Part shown: positions 1 to 8,230 of the stretch, piece by piece
Position numbering within the stretch: position 1 is the first letter of the stretch
How the letters are laid out: each line of letters begins with the position of its first letter
Origin: UBA6168 sp964508135
Lineage (GTDB): Bacteria; Bacteroidota; Bacteroidia; Chitinophagales; Saprospiraceae
Assembly: GCA_964508135.1 (NCBI GenBank)
Contig: CAZDSU010000024.1
Location: 20,915-84,914, forward strand
Reading direction: 5' to 3'
DNA: 64,000 bases
Made by a program: the position numbers and the translations under genes
The notes under the pieces: model-generated
Seen by the model: only the letters and a program-made list of their open reading frames with translations
Database searches by the model: none
What the model was told of the DNA's origin: nothing

Positions 1-137
1 AGGCTTGCCATCCGAACGCCACGGTCGTAGATGGTTTTCAGTTTGCCATTGGCAGTTTTAGTGGTGGTGATTTTTTTTTGGGCAAATGCAGTCCCACAAA
101 GGCAAAACAGGAGTAGAAAAGTCGAGAAACGAATCAT
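1..137 (-). CDS. Secreted protein, N-terminal fragment (runs off window)
   Basis: Read on the minus strand from an ATG at 137, the frame is open to the window edge for 45 codons. It starts MIRFSTFLLLFCLCGTAFAQ, a clear signal peptide: one Arg, a hydrophobic core and an A-F-A-Q cleavage site. The mature start (KKITTTKTANGKLKTIYDRG) is basic and Thr-rich. Too little is present to name a family. The protein is exported to the periplasm or beyond. Confidence 0.6.
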   Translation of the reverse strand, partial: MIRFSTFLLLFCLCGTAFAQKKITTTKTANGKLKTIYDRGVRMAS

Positions 138-293
138 TTTTGGTGTCAATATTTTAAAAGCTCAGGTGGCGCATTCGATATTGCAAGATGCAAGTCATTG
201 ATTGTCAAAGCTTTTTGTCCTTCCACTTTTTAACGAAGCTGGCCGGGTACTCAAACGCCCGAAAAGCTACGGAGATTGCAGCGGTACATCCAC

Positions 294-321
294 AAAAAAA
301 GGCCGCCGTTTTGCGGCAGCC
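294..321 (-). terminator. Rho-independent terminator of the TPR gene
   Basis: On the minus strand an 8-bp GC stem (with one G-T pair) and a short A-rich loop are followed by seven T. It lies 27 bases past the stop of the TPR gene at 348. Confidence 0.75.
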
Positions 322-347
322 CTTTATTTGCTTTTTGTCGAATCATG

Positions 348-1376
348 TCAAGCTATTCCTTCCAACATGGCGGCGGCTTTTTTTGAACCAAGCCCTGCGG
401 CTTCCTTGAAGTCGTTGACGAAGCCGCTCTCGCCAGCCTTTTGGCGGGCCAGGCCCCTGCTCAGGAACTGCTCGGCCTTGGATGGCGCTTCTTCACGTTG
501 CGCCTCAAAGCTTATCATGTTGTTGTAAATCTTTACGGCATCGCCGTATTGGCCAATTTCGTAAAGCGCCTTGCCGTAGTTGAACAACACGTTCTTCTGC
601 CATTTGTAGTTTGGATCATCCTGCGCAAACTGGCGATTGGTGACCATTTTTAGTTCAAAAATAGCCTTTTGGAAATCACTAAGTTTCAGGTGAAGCTCAC
701 CTTTGAGGCGGCGAGCACTCCAGTACACTGTTTGGTGCGGGATGGATTTGGCGATGGCCATTTCCAAATCAGCCAATGCCCCTTCGATATCGTTCTTTTT
801 TACTTTGGTATTGGCTCGGCCCCAATAGGCATCGGGCATATTCGGATTGATGTCAATGCTTTTTGAGAAGTCGTACATGGCATCGTCGTAGTTGCGAAGC
901 CTGTAATTTACGTAGCCACGGCGCTCATAAGCGAGGGCATGGCGCTCGAATTTTTCGATGGCGCGGTTGAGCGAGGTCATTGCTTCCTCTTCCATTCCTT
1001 TTTCCTTCACCAACTCACGGCCTTGGATGAACGCCTGAATTGCAGATTTGTCGCCATCTGGCTCAATGGTGCGTTGCACCACAATCTTGCCTTCCTGAAT
1101 GACCCATGCCTTCAAGTCGCCGGCGACAGCATACTCCGCCATGTATTCCAGCATGTTGAGCATGTTTTTCCAGCTTTTTTCAGAGCATTCTGTGATGTAA
1201 CGGGGAATGGTAAGAATAAAGGAATCTTCTTGAAAAACTTCTTCTGCCTTGAGGAGGATATCATTACGGTAGTAGTTCTCCGTGCGATGGAGATAGAGTT
1301 TGAGCACTTGCTCATAGCTTCTTGCGTTGCCAAATTCCAGGCAACCGGAAAGGATAGTTTTGTACGAGGCGTTCAT
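348..1376 (-). CDS. Cytosolic tetratricopeptide-repeat (TPR) protein
   Basis: This is a 342-residue protein with no signal peptide or membrane segment. Residues 1-105 are not recognisable. From about 110 to 330 the sequence is helical repeats. The clearest TPR unit is ALAYERRGYVNYRLRNYDDA at about 147, continuing into a D-F-S-K-S-I-D-I-N-P-N end. Another unit follows at 181-214 and weaker ones come after. TPRs are protein-interaction scaffolds, so a binding role is likely, but the partner is unknown. The gene stands alone: the spacer upstream exceeds 500 bases and a terminator follows. The domain call is solid; no function is claimed. Confidence 0.75.
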   Translation of the reverse strand: MNASYKTILSGCLEFGNARSYEQVLKLYLHRTENYYRNDILLKAEEVFQEDSFILTIPRYITECSEKSWKNMLNMLEYMAEYAVAGDLKAWVIQEGKIVVQRTIEPDGDKSAIQAFIQGRELVKEKGMEEEAMTSLNRAIEKFERHALAYERRGYVNYRLRNYDDAMYDFSKSIDINPNMPDAYWGRANTKVKKNDIEGALADLEMAIAKSIPHQTVYWSARRLKGELHLKLSDFQKAIFELKMVTNRQFAQDDPNYKWQKNVLFNYGKALYEIGQYGDAVKIYNNMISFEAQREEAPSKAEQFLSRGLARQKAGESGFVNDFKEAAGLGSKKAAAMLEGIA

Positions 1377-1934
1377 TTCGCTGCTGTTTTTTCGCTGTTA
1401 ATAAGTTTGTTTTCCGACTGTTGTGTAGTTCCTCAAGCGCCGGTTGAGTATTCCTTGTCATAAGCTGTTGGTTTTGTCTCGCTGTAACGCTTTCACCGGG
1501 TAAGCTAAAAAATAAAATACAGTGTTTACAGCTAAGTTGTATCAGTAAGAATTGAATCTGTCACGGTCTTCTCAATAGTATTTCTTGTCAAAAAGCTCCT
1601 ATGGGAGAGGAGTCGAGTTAGGTATGCTTCACAAAAGACAACAAGAATCACAAAAGTCGCAAAAGATTTCTTTCCACCAAATAAATCCAAGAAAAATTTC
1701 AAAGAAAATGAAAAAAATCTGGTTTTAGAATAAAGTATAGGTTGTTTTAAATTTTTAGCATCGCCAATTCTACCGTATGGTGTTGATTTGTGGGAAAAGA
1801 AAACAGAATTCTGTTCTTGGCTTTCGCTCGAAAGTCCGAAGAAACCTCTGTTTTTGACCCTGCGGTTCATTCATTGGTCTCCAGCCATTCTGTTACCTTT
1901 GCTATCTGCGAAAACAGTACAAAATTCTGATTAA
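1377..1934. other. Intergenic spacer between divergent genes
   Basis: This 558-base, rather AT-rich spacer separates the divergent TPR and crotonase genes. A 112-codon minus-strand frame (1532-1870) exists, but its product is unlike any family I know and its codon usage looks non-coding. The only signal I can support is a promoter-like box just before the crotonase gene. Confidence 0.5.
1874..1901 (+). promoter_or_regulatory. Bacteroidota-type promoter of the crotonase gene
   Basis: TACCTTTG at 1894-1901 fits the Bacteroidota sigma-A -7 consensus TAnnTTTG, and a TTG lies 17 bases upstream at 1874. The start codon is 33 bases downstream. This is a consensus match only. Confidence 0.45.
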
Positions 1935-2705
1935 ATGGACAAGACCCAACAAGGCAACGTTTCGCTATCAGTAAAAGACGGAGTTGCCACCGTAGAATTT
2001 TCGCATCCCGCCCAAAACTCGCTGCCAGGAAGGCTGCTCGCCGATATGGTGCAGGTCATTGAGCAAGCCGGGGCGGACAAGGACTCTCACATCGTCATAC
2101 TGCGCAGCGGGGGCGAGCGCACCTTCTGTGCGGGTGCTAGTTTTGATGAATTGGCCTCCATCCGTGATTTCGAGACTGGAAAGAAATTTTTCCTCGGGTT
2201 CGCCAACGTCATCAACGCCATGCGGCGTTGCCCCAAGCTCATCATTGGGCGGGTGCAGGGCAAGGCCGTCGGCGGGGGCGTTGGCCTCGCTGCTGCCACC
2301 GACTATTGCATGGCCACGCAATGGGCCACGGTGCGCCTGAGCGAGCTGGCAGTAGGAATCGGCCCGTTCGTGGTCGGGCCTGCCTGCGAGCGCAAGCTTG
2401 GCCTGTCGGCCTTTAGCCAAATGGCCATCAACGCCACCGAGTGGCAGACGGCCTACTGGGCAAAGGAAAAAGGGCTTTTCAATGAAGTTTTTGAAAAAGT
2501 GGAGCAAATGGACGATTACCTGGAGCGTTTCACCAAGATCCTCGTCAACTCAAGCCCGGATGCCATGCGGGAACTGAAGCGCATCTTCTGGCAAGGCACC
2601 GAGCACTGGGACACGTTGCTCGACGAGCGGGCAGCGATTAGTGGGCGGCTGGTACTGTCAGAGTTTACACGAAATGCGATTGAGGCATTCAAAGCAAAAT
2701 CTTGA
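1935..2705 (+). CDS. Enoyl-CoA hydratase/isomerase (crotonase) family protein
   Basis: This 256-residue protein spans the whole crotonase fold. Family members act on acyl-CoA thioesters in the cytosol. The oxyanion-hole segments are visible: FCAGAS at 64-69 and GKAVGGGVGL at 109-118. Of the two acid residues of classical enoyl-CoA hydratase, the first (Glu144 in rat, in GGGCE) is Gly117 here. The second (Glu164) is kept as Glu137 in RLSELAVG. A one-acid site is typical of isomerases, of some methylglutaconyl-CoA hydratases and of other side reactions, so the exact reaction is open. The 3' end is followed 25 bases later by the E1 gene on the same strand. Together they suggest branched-chain acyl-CoA metabolism, which is an inference. 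Confidence 0.85.
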   Translation: MDKTQQGNVSLSVKDGVATVEFSHPAQNSLPGRLLADMVQVIEQAGADKDSHIVILRSGGERTFCAGASFDELASIRDFETGKKFFLGFANVINAMRRCPKLIIGRVQGKAVGGGVGLAAATDYCMATQWATVRLSELAVGIGPFVVGPACERKLGLSAFSQMAINATEWQTAYWAKEKGLFNEVFEKVEQMDDYLERFTKILVNSSPDAMRELKRIFWQGTEHWDTLLDERAAISGRLVLSEFTRNAIEAFKAKS

Positions 2706-2730
2706 AACCAAATTTGCACCTAACCAAGCC

Positions 2731-4833
2731 ATGATTTTGAGCAAAATCAACATCAAAAAAGACACCCTCCAAACCGCCTTCCGCCACATGGCCACCGCCA
2801 AGTGCATGACGGAAGTTTACGAAGAAAATTTCAAGTTCGTCGCCAAGTATGTACATGCAACCAGCCGGGGACACGAGGCGGCGCAAATTGCCCTTGGCCT
2901 CCAACTGCTGCCCCAGGACTGGGTAGCGCCCTACTATCGTGACGACTCCATCCTGCTGTCCATCGGCATGACGCCCTACGACCTCATGCTCCAGCTCATG
3001 GCCAAGCGGGACGACCCCTTCTCGGGTGGCCGCAGCTACTACTGCCACCCCAGCCTCCGTGACGACGACAAGCCCAAAATCCCGCACCAGTCCTCCGCCA
3101 CAGGCATGCAGGCGATTCCGACGACGGGGGTGGCGATGGGCTTACAGTACATTGAGAAATTGGAAATTAGGAAATTAGAAATTGAGGATGCAGCAATTTC
3201 CCAATTTCCCAATTTCCAATTTCCAATTTCCGTCTGCTCCCTCGGCGATGCCTCCGTCACCGAAGGCGAGGTGGCCGAGGCGATGCAAATGGCGGCCCTA
3301 AAGCAACTCCCCATTCTCTACTTCGTGCAGGACAACGGCTGGGACATCTCCGCCAATGCCGAAGAGACCCGTGCGCAGGACGCCGCTGAGTACGCCAAGG
3401 GATTCCACGGCATTGAAGCACGGCGCATGGACGGCAGCGATTTTGTGGAATGTTATACCTTATTAAAAGAGGTGATAGAAACGATGCGGCGTGAGCGCAG
3501 GCCGTTCCTTGTACATGTGAAAGTGCCGTTGCTCAACCACCACACCTCTGGCGTGCGCAAGGAGTGGTACCGCGACGATTTGGAGGAAGCGCAAAGCCGT
3601 GACCCGTACCCCATTTTCAGAAAACAGCTTTTGGAGGAAGGTTTTGCCGAAGGCGAACTGAAAAAAATAGAAGCCGAAGCCCGAAAATTGGTCGAATCCG
3701 ATTTTGAAAAAGCCAAGGCCGCCGAAGATCCCCGCCCCGAAGATTTATACACCCATGACTTCGCCCCGACGACCATCATCGAGGAGTCGGGCGAGCGGGA
3801 ACCTGCTAATGGGGAGGTGAAAGTAATGGTGGACTGCGCCTTGTTCGCTATCGAAGAACTGATGCACAAGCACCCGGAGTGCCTGCTCTACGGGCAGGAC
3901 GTTGGGCGTAGACTCGGTGGCGTGTTTCGGGAGGCGGCCACGCTGGCCGAGAAGTTCGGAGACCATCGGGTGTTTAACACGCCCATCCAGGAGGCGTTCA
4001 TCATCGGCAGCACGGTGGGCATGAGCGCCGTCGGGTTGAAGCCAATAGTGGAAGTGCAGTTCGCCGATTACATCTGGCCGGGTCTGAACCAACTCTTCAC
4101 AGAGGTCAGCCGCTCGTGCTACCTCTCCAACGGCAAATGGCCCGTGAGCTGCATCATTCGGGTGCCTATTGGGGCTTATGGCAGCGGCGGGCCGTACCAC
4201 TCCAGCAGCGTGGAGTCCGTTTTGACAAATATAAAAGGTATAAAAATCGCCTACCCTAGCAATGGCGCCGACCTGAAGGGATTGCTGAAGGCTGCCTACT
4301 ACGATCCGAACCCGGTTGTGATTTTGGAACACAAGGGCCTGTACTGGTCAAAAGTGCGAGGCACGGAATCGGCCAAGTGCGTCATGCCCGCTGAGGACTA
4401 TATTTTGCCCTTCGGCAAAGCCCGTACAGTGGTTTTTGCGGAGCAAAAAGAAGTGGAAAAAGGCGGTACGCTGGTTGTCATCACCTACGGCATGGGCGTG
4501 CATTGGGCGCTGAACGCCGCTAAGCAATTCGAAGGCCGGGTGGAGGTGATTGACCTGCGCACCCTGTACCCGCTGGACGAAACGGCCATGTATGATGCGG
4601 CCAAGAGCCACGGCAAATGCCTCGTGGTGACGGAGGAACCCGTGCATTGCACCTTTGCGCAGAGCCTCGCTGCCCGTATTTCCGAGCATTGCTTCCAGTG
4701 GCTCGATGCTCCTGTGCGCACCATTGGCGCAGCCAACATGCCTGCTGTGCCGCTCAACGAGACGCTGGAACGGGAAATGATTCCTTCGATTGAGAAGGTG
4801 GGGAAGGCGATGGGGGATTTGTTGGCGTGGTGA
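2731..4833 (+). CDS. 2-oxoacid dehydrogenase E1, fused alpha and beta subunits
   Basis: This 700-residue fusion is the thiamine-diphosphate E1 component of a 2-oxoacid dehydrogenase complex, probably the branched-chain type, which decarboxylates the oxoacid and passes the acyl group to E2 lipoate. The alpha half (about 1-350) carries the ThDP/Mg motif: GD at 172-173 through DN at 201-202. The beta half (about 365-700) has IQEAFIIGSTVGMSAVGLKP and the VQFADYIWPGLNQL stretch. I chose the ATG at 2731 because the longer frame overlaps the crotonase gene. Odd feature: residues about 141-167 (IEKLEIRKLEIED, then QFPNFQFPIS) come from a 7-8 bp tandem repeat arranged as an inverted pair, just before the conserved VCSLGDASVTEGE. 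Related proteins normally have a shorter surface loop there. The frame stays open, so the enzyme may be functional. Confidence 0.92.
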   Translation: MILSKINIKKDTLQTAFRHMATAKCMTEVYEENFKFVAKYVHATSRGHEAAQIALGLQLLPQDWVAPYYRDDSILLSIGMTPYDLMLQLMAKRDDPFSGGRSYYCHPSLRDDDKPKIPHQSSATGMQAIPTTGVAMGLQYIEKLEIRKLEIEDAAISQFPNFQFPISVCSLGDASVTEGEVAEAMQMAALKQLPILYFVQDNGWDISANAEETRAQDAAEYAKGFHGIEARRMDGSDFVECYTLLKEVIETMRRERRPFLVHVKVPLLNHHTSGVRKEWYRDDLEEAQSRDPYPIFRKQLLEEGFAEGELKKIEAEARKLVESDFEKAKAAEDPRPEDLYTHDFAPTTIIEESGEREPANGEVKVMVDCALFAIEELMHKHPECLLYGQDVGRRLGGVFREAATLAEKFGDHRVFNTPIQEAFIIGSTVGMSAVGLKPIVEVQFADYIWPGLNQLFTEVSRSCYLSNGKWPVSCIIRVPIGAYGSGGPYHSSSVESVLTNIKGIKIAYPSNGADLKGLLKAAYYDPNPVVILEHKGLYWSKVRGTESAKCVMPAEDYILPFGKARTVVFAEQKEVEKGGTLVVITYGMGVHWALNAAKQFEGRVEVIDLRTLYPLDETAMYDAAKSHGKCLVVTEEPVHCTFAQSLAARISEHCFQWLDAPVRTIGAANMPAVPLNETLEREMIPSIEKVGKAMGDLLAW
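3154..3230. repeat. Heptamer-type repeat inserted in frame in the E1 gene
   Basis: The left arm (about 3155-3183) repeats GGAAATT-like units at 7-8 bp. The right arm (3194-3230) repeats CAATTTCC-like units and is its reverse complement, so RNA or DNA could fold into a long hairpin. The same GGAAATT unit appears in a spacer near 9440. Confidence 0.85.
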
Positions 4834-4835
4834 AA

Positions 4836-4908
4836 GATTGGAAAGCCCGAAGGGATTTCTAAGCTTTCGCCATGACCGGGCTTAGAAATCCCTCCGGGCT
4901 TTCCAATC
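4836..4908. repeat. 29-bp inverted repeat (hairpin) between E1 and hydrolase genes
   Basis: The left arm is 4836-4864 and the right arm 4880-4908. The 29-base arms differ at one position and the loop is 15 bases. The left arm starts two bases after the E1 stop codon. There is no T-run, so this is not a standard terminator. It could stabilise mRNA ends or be a small palindromic mobile sequence. Confidence 0.85.
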
Positions 4909-4934
4909 CCAGATTGCACTGTGAAAAATTGACC

Positions 4935-5624
4935 ATGAAAAAACTGATGCTACTACACGGCGCACTCGGTGCTGCTTCGATGACGGAGCCGCTAGCAGGG
5001 CGGCTCAACGGCAACTTCGAGGTTCATATTCTCAACTTCTCTGGGCATGGCGGAGCGCCATTTGCCGATAGGTTTGGCATCGAACAATTCACGCATGAAG
5101 TGCTAGACTTTTTGGACAAAAATAGCTTCGAAAAAGTGGACATCTTCGGCTACAGCATGGGTGGCTACGTGGCACTGAACCTCGCCCGGCTGTACCCAGA
5201 ACGGGTGGGCAAAATCGTCACGCTCGCCACCAAGTTCGACTGGACACCGGAGGGTGCAGTACGGGAGTCGAAGATGCTAGACCCCGAAAAAATCGAAGCG
5301 AAAATCCCTGCCTTCGCCAAACTGCTGCGGGAGCGCCACGCCCCCAACGACTGGAAGGTCTTACTGCATAAAACGGCGGAAATGATGCTCACCCTTGGCC
5401 AGCAGGCCTTGCTGACACCAGCAGTTTTGTCCCAAATCCAGCACCCAGCGCTCATCTGCCTCGGCGATGCCGACCAAATGGTGAGCTTGGATGAAACAAC
5501 CCAAGCAGCAGAAGCTTTATCCAACGGCCACTTGCGAGTTTTGGAGCAAACTCCGCACCCACTGGAAAAAGTAGATTTAGACGCCTTAGCCGCCATAATT
5601 CGTTCGTTTTTATTGGCCGATTGA
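4935..5624 (+). CDS. Alpha/beta-hydrolase
   Basis: This is a 229-residue cytosolic alpha/beta-hydrolase. LLHGALG at 6-12 is the oxyanion region and GYSMGG places the nucleophile at Ser74. D178 or D180 in GDADQM is the likely acid, and His208 in TPHPLEKV completes the triad. Family members cleave esters, thioesters or lactones; the substrate cannot be read from the sequence. An upstream in-frame ATG at 4872 lies within the hairpin region, so I chose the ATG at 4935, which opens with MKKLMLLHGALG. It follows the E1 gene by about 100 bases on the same strand, and co-transcription is possible if the hairpin does not stop it. Confidence 0.85.
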   Translation: MKKLMLLHGALGAASMTEPLAGRLNGNFEVHILNFSGHGGAPFADRFGIEQFTHEVLDFLDKNSFEKVDIFGYSMGGYVALNLARLYPERVGKIVTLATKFDWTPEGAVRESKMLDPEKIEAKIPAFAKLLRERHAPNDWKVLLHKTAEMMLTLGQQALLTPAVLSQIQHPALICLGDADQMVSLDETTQAAEALSNGHLRVLEQTPHPLEKVDLDALAAIIRSFLLAD

Positions 5625-5709
5625 AATACCCGACCAATTTCCTTTTTTAATTCCCGCCTTCGCCTTACATTTTCGGCCAATTTCACATCTAAACGAAAAA
5701 CAAACCTTT

Positions 5710-7227
5710 ATGACCATTTCTCGCAACAACGACGCCCCCGACATGGGACTTTTCTGGGGCTGTTTCATCGCACTCATTGCCACGTCCTTTGGCTTCATCA
5801 TCCGGGCGCTCATCATTGACGACTGGGAGGCCGGCTTCAACCTCACACAAACCCAAAAGGGTGAACTGCTCGGCGTCGGCCTTTGGCCTTTCGCCATCAG
5901 CATCGTGGTTTTCAGCCTCGTGATTGACCGCATCGGCTACCGAATGGCCATGGTTTTCGGCCTCATCTGCCACGTGCTGAGTGCCATCATCACCATTATG
6001 GCCAAGGACTTTACGATGCTCTACATCGGCACTTTCATCTGTGCCCTTGGCAATGGCACGGTGGAGGCGTACATCAATCCGGTGGTCGGCACCCTGTTCC
6101 GCAAGGACAAGACCAAATGGTTCAACATCCTGCACGCAGGCTGGCCCGGTGGCATGGTGCTAGGCGGCATCATGCTCATGATGATGGGTGATAGCTTTAG
6201 TTGGCAGGTTAAGGTAGGCCTGATTTTCATCCCGACCATCCTCTACGCCGTCTTGCTTTGGAACAAAAAATTCCCTGTGCACGAGCGGGTAGCTGCAGGC
6301 GTGAGCTACTTGGAAATGCTCAAGGAAGTCGGCATTCTCGGTGCTTTCATCATCAGTTTGATGGTGTTCAAGCAATTGGGTGTGATATTCGGCCTTGGCA
6401 ACGTGGCCACTTGGGTGGTCATCATATTGGCCACGGGCGCCTTCGGTTTTTACACCAAATCATTGGGCAAGCCGCTGTTCATCGTCATGCTGCTCATCAT
6501 GATTCCGCTGGCTATCACCGAGCTGGGTGTGGACAGTTGGAGCGCCGACCTCATGGCGGGCGAGATGGGCAAAATGGGCATCGGCGGCGGCTGGGTACTT
6601 ATTTACACCGCCTTGCTGATGATGTTGTTGCGATTCTTTGGCGGCCCCATCATCCATAAACTTTCACCCATTGGTTTGCTGGCGGCTTGTTCAGCGTTGG
6701 CGGCACTTGGCCTTTACTTCCTCTCTGCTGCTTCGGGCGGCATGATACTCTTGGCGGCAACATTGTACGCTATTGGCAAAAGCTTCTTCTGGCCCACTTC
6801 GCTGGGTATCGTTGCGGAGCAATTCCCGAAAGGCGGTGCACTGACGCTGAACGGCGTGGCCGCCGTGGGCATGTTGGCCGCTGGTATCGTGGGCGGCCCC
6901 TTCCTCGGCAACGTGCAGGACAAGCAGGTGGACAAGGAAGTGGCCGCTTATGACGCCGCTAACAACACCCAACTTCACTCCACCTACGTCGTCACTTCAA
7001 AGACGGGAATCTTCGGCGACTACATGGCCGTGGATGGCGACAAACTGAAAGCCGCTACCAACGAAGCCGACAAAACCATCATTGGTGGGATTCAGCAAGG
7101 TGCGAAGAAAGGTGCCCTGAAAACCGTGGCGATTTTGCCCGTTTTCATGCTGCTCTGCTACCTCGGCCTCCTTTTCTACTTCCGAGGCAAGGGTGGCTAC
7201 AAGCCTGAACTGATTGGGGAGCATTGA
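5710..7227 (+). CDS. Major facilitator superfamily (MFS) transporter
   Basis: This 505-residue inner-membrane protein has about 12 hydrophobic segments. It includes an MFS-like loop, VIDRIGYRMAMVFG, between helices 2 and 3, and a matching FGGPIIHKLSPIG loop in the second half. A hydrophilic extracytoplasmic loop of about 60 residues (near 405-465) lies before the last helix, which is unusual for a minimal MFS protein. The substrate is unknown. The general shape fits sugar/nucleoside-type carriers, which is only a guess. It ends at a bidirectional terminator. Confidence 0.85.
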   Translation: MTISRNNDAPDMGLFWGCFIALIATSFGFIIRALIIDDWEAGFNLTQTQKGELLGVGLWPFAISIVVFSLVIDRIGYRMAMVFGLICHVLSAIITIMAKDFTMLYIGTFICALGNGTVEAYINPVVGTLFRKDKTKWFNILHAGWPGGMVLGGIMLMMMGDSFSWQVKVGLIFIPTILYAVLLWNKKFPVHERVAAGVSYLEMLKEVGILGAFIISLMVFKQLGVIFGLGNVATWVVIILATGAFGFYTKSLGKPLFIVMLLIMIPLAITELGVDSWSADLMAGEMGKMGIGGGWVLIYTALLMMLLRFFGGPIIHKLSPIGLLAACSALAALGLYFLSAASGGMILLAATLYAIGKSFFWPTSLGIVAEQFPKGGALTLNGVAAVGMLAAGIVGGPFLGNVQDKQVDKEVAAYDAANNTQLHSTYVVTSKTGIFGDYMAVDGDKLKAATNEADKTIIGGIQQGAKKGALKTVAILPVFMLLCYLGLLFYFRGKGGYKPELIGEH

Positions 7228-7229
7228 GG

Positions 7230-7267
7230 GGGCGTTTGAGGGCTTGAGGATTTGAGCGTTTGAGGGG
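7230..7267. repeat. Short G-rich 7-8 bp tandem repeat after the MFS gene
   Basis: Degenerate units of the type TTTGAGG/CTTGAGG are repeated four to five times directly after the MFS stop codon. This is one of several locus-specific heptamer runs in the window. Confidence 0.5.
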
Positions 7268-7295
7268 AGGGACAGTGGCCTTCATGCTGGAAATG

Positions 7296-7340
7296 AAAAA
7301 TGCCGTGATGGGACACCCCGTCACGGCATTTTTGGTTTTT
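7296..7340. terminator. Bidirectional terminator between convergent genes
   Basis: A 13-bp stem (AAAAATGCCGTGA at 7296-7308, complement at 7321-7333) encloses a 12-base loop and is followed by a T-rich tail. A-runs flank the other side, so it can serve both the MFS gene and the convergent peptidase gene. Confidence 0.85.
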
Positions 7341-7354
7341 TAAAAACGCTGAAT

Positions 7355-8032
7355 TTAATTCCTTGACGACCCCATGTAGCGCAGCACGAGGTACACCAGC
7401 ATCACCAGCGAGGAAAGTGCAGCGGAGACGTAGGTCAGGGCTGCCCATTTCAGGGCATCCTTGGCGCCTTCGTGTTCTTCGCCACGGGCGGTTCCGCTTT
7501 CTTCAAGCCAGACCAAGGCACGGCGGCTGGCGTCAATCTCCACGGGCAACGTGATGAGCGCAAAGGTCGTAGTGATGGCAAAAGCTGCGATAGTTATCAA
7601 AATCAGTGGTTTGAAACTGCCCATCAAAGCGATGACCAACAGCCACTGTTGAGCTTGTGCCGCAATATTGACAACCGGCACCACGGCAGAGCGCAGGCTG
7701 AGCCAAGCGTAGGCGTTGGCGTGCTGCACGGCGTGGCCACATTCGTGCGCCGCTACTGCCGCCGCCGAAATGCTCCTTCCCTCGTACACGTCAGGGCTGA
7801 GGTTGACGGTCTTCGTGAGCGGGTTGTAGTGGTCGGACAGGAAGCCCTGGCCCTGCGTGATTTTTACGTCGTGAATGCCGTAATGCCGTAGCATCCGCTC
7901 GGCCACTTCTGCGCCGTTCAGGTTTGCCCGAAGGCTGAACTGGCTGTAGTGCGCAAATTTGCTTTTCAAACGTCCGCTCACGAAGAAACCAATCAGGGAA
8001 AGCCCACCCGCAAGCACATAATAAAACATCAT
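7355..8032 (-). CDS. Membrane zinc metallopeptidase, YugP-like
   Basis: This 225-residue membrane protein has a first helix at residues 3-20 and the zinc motif HECGH at 96-100. Two hydrophobic segments follow at about 115-165 and one near the C-terminus (200-218). LPVEIDASRRA at about 166 carries a likely third zinc ligand. Length, motif and topology match the YugP/Zn_peptidase_2 family, whose substrates are mostly unknown. It is convergent with the MFS gene and has its own upstream spacer. Confidence 0.85.
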   Translation of the reverse strand: MMFYYVLAGGLSLIGFFVSGRLKSKFAHYSQFSLRANLNGAEVAERMLRHYGIHDVKITQGQGFLSDHYNPLTKTVNLSPDVYEGRSISAAAVAAHECGHAVQHANAYAWLSLRSAVVPVVNIAAQAQQWLLVIALMGSFKPLILITIAAFAITTTFALITLPVEIDASRRALVWLEESGTARGEEHEGAKDALKWAALTYVSAALSSLVMLVYLVLRYMGSSRN

Positions 8033-8230
8033 TTTCTCAATATTTGTGGTTAATAAGTTTTTGGGATTTCGCTTTGTCCTGAAACAGCAGAGAAGGGTTC
8101 CAAGTTTGTTTTTTCTGACAAAAAACAGCGGAACCGCCCTTTAGTGTCCCGTATTGAACGACGAGGTTCTGACGAAATCCTATCCATATCGGTCACCCCC
8201 CCTTTTTCACTGCATTGCAAAGTTGGTTTT

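Noticed and set aside
1532..1870. 112-codon minus-strand frame in the spacer
   Set aside because: The product matches no family, has low-complexity Phe/Ser-rich sequence and there is no supporting promoter or neighbour.
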